Shown piece after piece: positions 1 to 3,938 of a stretch of DNA of 6,183 nucleotides (the stretch's first letter is position 1; the number at the start of each line of letters is the position of its first letter). This stretch comes from Candidatus Schekmanbacteria bacterium GWA2_38_11 (lineage in GTDB: Bacteria; Schekmanbacteria; GWA2-38-11). Location: the NCBI GenBank assembly GCA_001790645.1, contig MGDB01000105.1, positions 1 through 6,183 on the forward strand. Reading direction: 5' to 3'. Below the pieces are notes generated by a model. That model did no database searches and had not been told where the DNA came from. It worked only from the letters and a program-made list of their open reading frames with translations. The position numbers and the translations under genes are program-made.

Positions 1-38
1 CCCCTCACCCTTACCCTCTCCCCTCACCCTTACCCTCT
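1..38. repeat. 19-bp perfect tandem duplication
   Basis: CCCCTCACCCTTACCCTCT occurs at 1-19 and again, identically, at 20-38. The array may continue to the left of the window. It lies across the stop codon of the acyltransferase gene (11-13) and supplies the last codons of its tail. Confidence 0.95.
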
Positions 39-1024
39 CCCTCCAGGGGAGAGGGAACTTCATAACTTCCCAACTTCCCAACTTCCATAACTCCATACCC
101 CATGCTCTTTGCCCTTTGCCCCTTGCTCTTCATCTTCCATCTGTCGTGCGTCCATGCCCACTGTGAAGGATATTCACTTACCATCATCTCAATGGCTTTT
201 GTAAAGTTTGCAGTATTGACGTAGATATCCTTTTCCCTGTCACCTGTATTTACTACCTCTGCAGGAGGATAAAACTTGACGATGTGCCTATATTTATTTT
301 TCCTTATAACGCATCCCGGAAGAACAGTTGCCTCGGTCCGTGCAGCAAAGATTGCAGGGCCTATAGGCGCAGTAGCTAACCTGCCAAAAAAATCCACACA
401 TACAGAACCCTTTCTTGTGTATTGGTCAATAAGAAGGCCGAGGATTCCGTTCTGGCGCAGGGCCTTAAGCGCTTCTTTCATCATCTGGCTTTCATAACCT
501 TTTTTCCTTATTATCACATTTGTTCCGTGGGAAGCCCTGAAATTTTTTATCATCCCGTCTATCCACGGGTTGGAATAACGCCGTGCAATTATTGTAACAG
601 GGTATCCTATCATAGAGACTGTTGTGGAGAAAAGTTCCCAGTTTCCCAGATGACCTGTTATTACAACTATCCCTTTGCCTTTTCTTAAACCTTCTTCCAC
701 ATGTTCCAGCCCTTCAAAAGTGATATAGTTTTTTAAATTTGAGAGGTTAAGCCTTGGTATATGAAGAGCTTCAAGAGCATTTCTTCCAAGGTTAATGAAG
801 GCAGTCCTTACTATTTTTCTGATGTCATTATCAGAATATTTACTGCCAAGAGCGAACCTGAAATTTTCCATTGCCCTCCGGCGGTCCTTTTTTAAAATCA
901 AAAAAGATAAAAGCCCTCCAGCAGCACCAATAGAACTTTTCATCTCAAAAGAAAGATACCATGTTATTCCTATGAGCGTTCTTGCAGCAAGATAAACTAG
1001 ATATCGCCGTATTTTTTTTACCAT
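11..1024 (-). CDS. LpxL/HtrB-family lysophospholipid (lipid A-type) acyltransferase
   Basis: Probable inner-membrane acyltransferase that adds a late acyl chain to lipid A or a related glycolipid. I read 337 residues from the ATG at 1024. The N-terminus is basic and hydrophobic (membrane anchor at about residues 8-45). The family HX4E motif is HLGNWE, with H125 and E130. Other conserved blocks are DQ at 200-201, VDFFGR near 210-215, TAPIGPA near 218-224 and the closing SQWAWTHDRWK at 287-297. The enzyme family normally ends here, at about 300 residues. Residues 298-337 are an extra tail encoded by short tandem repeats. The frame stays open upstream to an ATG at 1129, but that would overlap the recombinase gene by about 95 bases and add 35 residues without family character, so I chose 1024, 10 bases after the recombinase stop. 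No clear Shine-Dalgarno precedes it. It is the last gene of the lptG operon. The family is clear; the exact acyl position, and whether the substrate is lipid A, are inferred. Confidence 0.9.
   Translation of the reverse strand: MVKKIRRYLVYLAARTLIGITWYLSFEMKSSIGAAGGLLSFLILKKDRRRAMENFRFALGSKYSDNDIRKIVRTAFINLGRNALEALHIPRLNLSNLKNYITFEGLEHVEEGLRKGKGIVVITGHLGNWELFSTTVSMIGYPVTIIARRYSNPWIDGMIKNFRASHGTNVIIRKKGYESQMMKEALKALRQNGILGLLIDQYTRKGSVCVDFFGRLATAPIGPAIFAARTEATVLPGCVIRKNKYRHIVKFYPPAEVVNTGDREKDIYVNTANFTKAIEMMVSEYPSQWAWTHDRWKMKSKGQRAKSMGYGVMEVGKLGSYEVPSPLEGEGKGEGRG
33..55. repeat. 9-bp inverted repeat (hairpin) of a dispersed-repeat type
   Basis: The arm CCCTCTCCC at 33-41 pairs perfectly with GGGAGAGGG read as its complement at 47-55, leaving a 5-base loop at 42-46. 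Together with the adjoining CCTCACCCTTACCC it resembles, from memory and unchecked, short palindromic modules scattered between genes in many environmental bacterial genomes. No T-run follows on either strand, so it is not a standard intrinsic terminator, although a hairpin here could still affect the 3' end of the operon transcript. Confidence 0.75.
61..94. repeat. 8-bp tandem repeat array (CAACTTCC-type)
   Basis: Units read CATAACTTCC (61-70), CAACTTCC (71-78), CAACTTCC (79-86) and ATAACTCC (87-94), so two copies are exact and the flanking ones are degenerate. The array lies inside the coding tail of the acyltransferase. Confidence 0.8.
104..131. repeat. 7-bp tandem repeat array (GCTCTTT-type)
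   Basis: Four head-to-tail heptamers: GCTCTTT (104-110), GCCCTTT (111-117), GCCCCTT (118-124) and GCTCTTC (125-131). A weaker fifth unit, ATCTTCC, follows at 132-138. The array begins right after the last conserved codons of the acyltransferase and encodes the first part of its extra tail. It has the same unit length as the array at 6140-6167, though a different sequence. Confidence 0.8.
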
Positions 1025-1034
1025 ATTTTTTATT

Positions 1035-1946
1035 TCAAGCCCGGGGATGATGTTTTCTGTAAATCTCCCTGATTTTTTCTGTTGTGAGGTGGGTGTAAAT
1101 CTGGGTAGTTGAGATATCGGCGTGTCCAAGCAGTGCCTGGACAGACCTTAAATCAGCGCCCCCTTCAAGAAGATGGCTTGCAAAGGAATGCCTGAGCGTA
1201 TGAGGGGAAATAGGTTTTTTTATTCCGGCAAGCCTTGCATATTTCTTTATAATTTTCCAAAACCCCTGCCTTGTCATCTTTCCACCTAACCTCGTGATGA
1301 AGAGATAAGTGGAATCTGATTTTTTTAAAAAAGAAGGCCTTCCCTTCTCAAGGTATGAATTTATACAATTAAGAGCGATTTCTCCAAGCGGGACTATCCT
1401 TTCCTTTGACCCTTTGCCAAAACACCTGAGAAAGCCGACTTCAGAGTTTATATTGTTTATTGTAAGCTCAATCAGCTCGGAAACCCTGAGCCCTGTTCCG
1501 TAAAGAGTTTCAAGCATTGCCTGATCTCTGAGCCCACGAGGAGTCCCGGTGTCAGCCTGGGAGAGCAGAGAATTTACCTCTGAAACGCTCAGCGTTTGAG
1601 GCAGTTTTTTCCAGATTTTTGGTGATTCTATGGCAAGGACAGGGTTCTCTTCGATGTCGCCCTTAACCTGAAGGAATTTAAAGAACCCCTTCATGGAAGC
1701 CAATTTTCTCACTATTGATTTTGTTGAAAGATTCTTTTTCCTTAATGCCGAGATGTAGGTTCTCATGTTTCCTGCAGTAATTGTTCTGATGTCCCTGATT
1801 TCCTTTTCATCAAAGAAATTTATGAAATCAATCAGGTCACGGGAGTAGGCTTCAAGACTGTTGCGGGATAATCCTTTTTCAACAGCCAGGTAGTCAAGAT
1901 AACAGGACAAAATCTCATCAGTCTTTGTTGTTGCAAGAGAGACCAT
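1035..1946 (-). CDS. xerD: XerD-type site-specific tyrosine recombinase
   Basis: This DNA-cutting and rejoining enzyme, in its family, works with XerC at dif to resolve chromosome dimers at division under FtsK control. The product has 303 residues, close to the usual 295-305. The N-terminal SAM-like DNA-binding domain spans about residues 9-95 (LDYLAVEKGLSRNSLEAYSRDL). The catalytic domain spans about 115-300 with every active-site residue visible: R154 in TGLRVSEL, K178 in GKGSKER, H249 and R252 in HTLRHSFASH, H275 in LLGHADIS, and nucleophile Y284 in IYTH. The ATG at 1946 lies 2 bases after the DUF2062 stop, with only a weak purine stretch upstream, so translation is probably coupled. XerD is favoured over XerC from general sequence feel; the two are close paralogues. 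An integron or phage integrase is unlikely given the compact length, the operon position and the absence of an att-like duplication nearby. Confidence 0.92.
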   Translation of the reverse strand: MVSLATTKTDEILSCYLDYLAVEKGLSRNSLEAYSRDLIDFINFFDEKEIRDIRTITAGNMRTYISALRKKNLSTKSIVRKLASMKGFFKFLQVKGDIEENPVLAIESPKIWKKLPQTLSVSEVNSLLSQADTGTPRGLRDQAMLETLYGTGLRVSELIELTINNINSEVGFLRCFGKGSKERIVPLGEIALNCINSYLEKGRPSFLKKSDSTYLFITRLGGKMTRQGFWKIIKKYARLAGIKKPISPHTLRHSFASHLLEGGADLRSVQALLGHADISTTQIYTHLTTEKIREIYRKHHPRA

Positions 1947-1948
1947 AG

Positions 1949-2446
1949 TCAGGGATTATCTTTCTCGATTTTAAAATGTTTAAAAGCGAAAAAAGCAATT
2001 AAGTAACTTATGAGGCTCGCAAAAGATCCAAGTATCAAGGCTCCTAATGCAAATGGTTTTGCAGCAGTCAGAAGTGCTGAAAAAAAAGATTTGAAAGTTG
2101 ATAAATCAAGAGAAAGAAAAGCTCCGCCAAGATGATTCACAAGATCAATGATGTCGTGAATCTTAAGTGATGAACCATCACCAACCAGATAGTTTCCTAA
2201 AATTAAACTCCCTCCATAAATGAAAGGCATTGTCCAGGGATTGCAGGCAAGTGTAGCTATGGCTGCGATCCTGATTCTTACACGAAATGCCCAGGCTATG
2301 CATGATGCTATGATTAGATGGACTCCTAAAAAAGGAGTAAAAGCAACGAAAATGCCTATGGCAATAGCAAGGGCTTCTTTATGGGGCGGCTCATCAAGCC
2401 TAAGTATATGTTCAATTCCCTCTTCAAACTTTTTCCAAAAGTTCAT
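1949..2446 (-). CDS. DUF2062 family small membrane protein
   Basis: This 165-residue integral inner-membrane protein belongs to DUF2062, whose biochemical role is not established. The family signature is visible: PHKEALAIAIGIFVAFTPF followed by G-V-H at about residues 21-43, then ACNPWTMPFIYGGSLILG at 67-84. Hydrophobic segments lie at about 26-53, 60-88 and 131-156. A short amphipathic N-terminus (FWKKFEEGIEHILRL) precedes them, and the C-terminus is charged (FKIEKDNP). Residues 89-130 form a more polar linker. The gene starts 17 bases after the lptG stop, without a good Shine-Dalgarno, and ends 2 bases before xerD. Its place between an LPS export permease and a lipid acyltransferase fits an envelope-related role, but that is only inference from context. 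The family call is fairly sure; the function is unknown. Confidence 0.85.
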   Translation of the reverse strand: MNFWKKFEEGIEHILRLDEPPHKEALAIAIGIFVAFTPFLGVHLIIASCIAWAFRVRIRIAAIATLACNPWTMPFIYGGSLILGNYLVGDGSSLKIHDIIDLVNHLGGAFLSLDLSTFKSFFSALLTAAKPFALGALILGSFASLISYLIAFFAFKHFKIEKDNP

Positions 2447-2463
2447 TTCTTATATATAAAAAA

Positions 2464-3564
2464 TTAGTCTTCCAGATGAATAAAAGAATATGTTCCTATT
2501 GCTCCAAAAATAACAGCAGGAGCAAAAGAAGCAATGACAGGGGGGAGACTACCTCCGTGACCAAGAGAAATTCCGACATAGTAGATAATCCAGTAGCTGA
2601 ACCCTAAGGCAATACTCAATGCGACTCCCACCGCAGTACCTTTGTAACGCCCGGTTTTCAGAGCAAAGGGGATTCCGAGCAATACCATTACAGCGCATGC
2701 GGCTGGGATGGAGAGCTTGGAATACAGATCGACCACATATGTACGGTACTGGTCAGGGGCAATACCACTTCGCTTCAGTCTTTCGAGGTAAGCCTTTAAC
2801 TCAAGAAAGGGCATTTCTTCGGATTTCTTTTCTACGCGCATGAAGTCGCTGAATGTCTCTTTAAGAGGCAATACTCTCATTACAAACCTGTCCCTGGTAA
2901 CCCAGTTTTCTCCTGTAAATATCCTTATGACACCATCAAAGAAAACCCATTTCCCGTTTTGGTATAGAACCTTTTCAGCATCAAGTCTTTCCTTTAACTG
3001 ATAATTCTTATCAAGGGTGAAAATAGTCATTTTGTCTATTTCCTTTGCAGACCTTATCAGCAAATCCATATTGTAAAAGCGGTTACCTGCCCCGCGATAC
3101 CACAATTGCTGAATGGAGTTCTTTGAAGGTTTATAAGCTGGATTTTTCTTGCCCTTAAGCACGTATCCTAAATCATGGACTTTCTGATTGGTAAAGGGAA
3201 GAATTAACTCATTAACCCCAAGTGTCAGGAAGCTTGCAAGAATGCCTAAAATGACAATGGGCTTGAAAATTCTGTAAAGTGTAATTGCGTTTGAACGTAT
3301 TGCAATTAATTCATTGTGGATTATGAAATTTCTGATAGTGAGTAATACTGCAAAAAGCATTGCAAAGGGAAAGACGTTAAATATCATGGATGGAATTTTA
3401 TAAATATAATAGTTGAGTACAATGGTGGCAAAGGGCTGGTTTTCAATTATATCATCCATCCTCTCAAACATGTCTGCAATTAAATAGACTGAGAGAAAAA
3501 TAAGTACTGTAACGCCAAGGGTCCTTAAAAATTCCCTTATGACGTATTTATCAAAAACTTTCAT
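2464..3564 (-). CDS. lptG: LPS export ABC transporter permease LptG (YjgP/YjgQ family)
   Basis: This is one of the two permease subunits of the LptB2FG transporter, which pulls LPS from the outer leaflet of the inner membrane into the LptC-LptA bridge. The product has 366 residues, a typical length. Transmembrane helices are visible at about residues 14-33, 56-79, 101-120, 283-302, 308-331 and 340-361. Between helices 3 and 4, residues about 121-275 form the periplasmic beta-jellyroll domain. The cytoplasmic coupling segment HNELIAIRSNAITLYRIFKP at 83-102 is a family hallmark. The C-terminal stretch, GIPFALKTGRYKGTAVGVAL followed by GFSYWIIYYV, points to LptG rather than LptF. The ATG at 3564 is preceded by AGAAAGG four bases upstream. 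It is the first gene of the operon. No lptF lies in the window, so its partner must be elsewhere. Confidence 0.9.
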   Translation of the reverse strand: MKVFDKYVIREFLRTLGVTVLIFLSVYLIADMFERMDDIIENQPFATIVLNYYIYKIPSMIFNVFPFAMLFAVLLTIRNFIIHNELIAIRSNAITLYRIFKPIVILGILASFLTLGVNELILPFTNQKVHDLGYVLKGKKNPAYKPSKNSIQQLWYRGAGNRFYNMDLLIRSAKEIDKMTIFTLDKNYQLKERLDAEKVLYQNGKWVFFDGVIRIFTGENWVTRDRFVMRVLPLKETFSDFMRVEKKSEEMPFLELKAYLERLKRSGIAPDQYRTYVVDLYSKLSIPAACAVMVLLGIPFALKTGRYKGTAVGVALSIALGFSYWIIYYVGISLGHGGSLPPVIASFAPAVIFGAIGTYSFIHLED

Positions 3565-3568
3565 ATTG

Positions 3569-3575
3569 CCTTTCT
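3569..3575 (-). promoter_or_regulatory. Ribosome binding site of lptG
   Basis: Read on the minus strand, AGAAAGG is followed by a 4-base spacer (CAAT) and the ATG at 3564. It is a partial Shine-Dalgarno with a slightly short spacer, but it is the best in the operon and supports this start. Confidence 0.55.
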
Positions 3576-3650
3576 TTTAAAATTATTTTTTTAAGATACC
3601 ATTTTATAAAGCCAATGTAAATATGATTCGTACAGTGTGTTGAGTACTTC

Positions 3651-3688
3651 GTATAGAGTTATTTAAAATTATAAATCAAGCTCTATAC
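3651..3688. repeat. 8-bp inverted repeat around the candidate lptG operon -10
   Basis: GTATAGAG at 3651-3658 and CTCTATAC at 3681-3688 are perfect inverted copies separated by 22 AT-rich bases. The centre coincides with the minus-strand TATAAT at 3673-3668. This layout would suit a dimeric regulator binding over the promoter, but the pairing could also be chance in AT-rich DNA. Confidence 0.45.
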
Positions 3689-3696
3689 TTTTTGAT
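3668..3696 (-). promoter_or_regulatory. Candidate promoter of the lptG operon
   Basis: A perfect -10 hexamer TATAAT reads on the minus strand from 3673 to 3668. With a 17-base spacer the -35 position (3696-3691) reads ATCAAA, only 3 of 6 matches to TTGACA. An alternative on the same strand is TTGATT at 3679-3674 with a TATACG-like -10 further downstream. The transcript would have a leader of roughly 100 bases. The -35 is weak, so the promoter is tentative. Confidence 0.4.
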
Positions 3697-3745
3697 AATT
3701 TTGCACTTTCTGATACCAGTTTCCTGGAGTTATTTCAAATAGAAT

Positions 3746-3763
3746 GGGCGACTAAAGTCGCCC
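3746..3763. repeat. Perfect palindrome, probable dispersed intergenic repeat
   Basis: GGGCGACT (3746-3753) and AGTCGCCC (3756-3763) form a perfect 8-bp inverted repeat around two bases, followed by CTACCCG. It is markedly GC-rich against its AT-rich surroundings. From memory, modules of the form GGGCGAC...GTCGCCCCTAC recur between genes in many uncultured bacterial genomes, so this is probably one copy of such a family. No T-run follows, which argues against an intrinsic terminator. Confidence 0.65.
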
Positions 3764-3844
3764 CTACCCGATTAACCCTCACCTAAATATTAATCTAACC
3801 TCCTCAAATGAAAATCGTTGTAATCTTTCCAAATCTGTGTAATC

Positions 3845-3877
3845 AGAGGTCTCTCCCATATTTTTTAAGAGACCTCT
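3845..3877. repeat. 10-bp inverted repeat upstream of the recD2 promoter
   Basis: AGAGGTCTCT at 3845-3854 pairs perfectly with AGAGACCTCT at 3868-3877 across a 13-base loop that contains a T-tract. The right arm ends 10 bases before the -35 hexamer of recD2. It could be an operator or a remnant of a repeat. If transcription starts where predicted, it is not in the recD2 mRNA and so is not an attenuator. Confidence 0.7.
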
Positions 3878-3887
3878 CACAAATCCT

Positions 3888-3916
3888 TTGACAGGGTAAT
3901 GCATTTAAAATAAATT
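3888..3916 (+). promoter_or_regulatory. Sigma70-type promoter of recD2
   Basis: A consensus -35 TTGACA (3888-3893) is separated by exactly 17 bases from TAAATT (3911-3916), which matches 4 of 6 positions of TATAAT. Transcription would begin near 3923, giving a leader of only about 16 bases that starts just before the Shine-Dalgarno. The perfect -35 and optimal spacing make this the best promoter in the window. Confidence 0.65.
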
Positions 3917-3924
3917 CACAAAGT

Positions 3925-3931
3925 GGAAGGG
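3925..3931 (+). promoter_or_regulatory. Ribosome binding site of recD2
   Basis: GGAAGGG lies 7 bases before the ATG at 3939, a good Shine-Dalgarno at ideal spacing, which fixes the start of recD2. Confidence 0.8.
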
Positions 3932-3938
3932 ATAAATT

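Larger units (their letters stand above)
14..133 (-). other. Repeat-encoded C-terminal tail of the acyltransferase
   Basis: These 40 codons follow the last conserved family block (WTHDRWK) and lie almost wholly in tandem repeat DNA. The 7-bp units at 104-131 encode the start of the tail, the 8-bp units at 61-94 the middle, and the hairpin plus the 19-bp duplication the Gly/Glu/Lys-rich end, which includes PSPLEGEGKGEG. The stop TAA is at 11-13, inside the first 19-bp copy. I infer that the original stop codon was lost or displaced when repeat DNA arrived, so the tail is probably not needed for catalysis. Confidence 0.7.
3565..3938. other. Divergent intergenic region between lptG and recD2
   Basis: No credible gene occupies these 374 bases. 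They must carry promoters for both transcripts. The lptG side (about 3576-3700) is very AT-rich and holds a TATAAT on the minus strand inside an inverted repeat. The middle has a compact palindrome at 3746-3763. The recD2 side holds a 10-bp inverted repeat at 3845-3877, a promoter at 3888-3916 and a Shine-Dalgarno at 3925-3931. The heptamer TGTAATC occurs twice, at 3819-3825 and 3838-3844. The stretch 3770-3837 otherwise shows nothing I can name. Confidence 0.8.

Noticed and set aside
33..55. Intrinsic terminator for the LPS operon
   Set aside because: The hairpin is strong but no T-run follows on either strand, and it lies inside the coding tail before the stop codon.
1..138. CRISPR array
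   Set aside because: Units are 7, 8 and 19 bases in direct contact, without spacers of regular length, and no cas gene is present.
276..995. Plus-strand open frames opposite the acyltransferase gene
   Set aside because: They overlap each other in different frames and lie opposite a clearly conserved gene; they are shadows.
11..1129. Longer acyltransferase reading frame starting at 1129
   Set aside because: The 35 extra N-terminal residues overlap the xerD 3' end, lack family features, and contrast with the basic-hydrophobic start typical of the family at the 1024 ATG.
3836..3851. LexA-type SOS box upstream of recD2
   Set aside because: CTGT is present at 3835-3838, but the ACAG half-site is absent at the required spacing.
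3808..3891. 27-codon open frame in the intergenic region on the plus strand
   Set aside because: It has no Shine-Dalgarno (CCTCCTC precedes it), spans the inverted repeat at 3845-3877, and ends inside the recD2 -35 hexamer; nothing supports translation.
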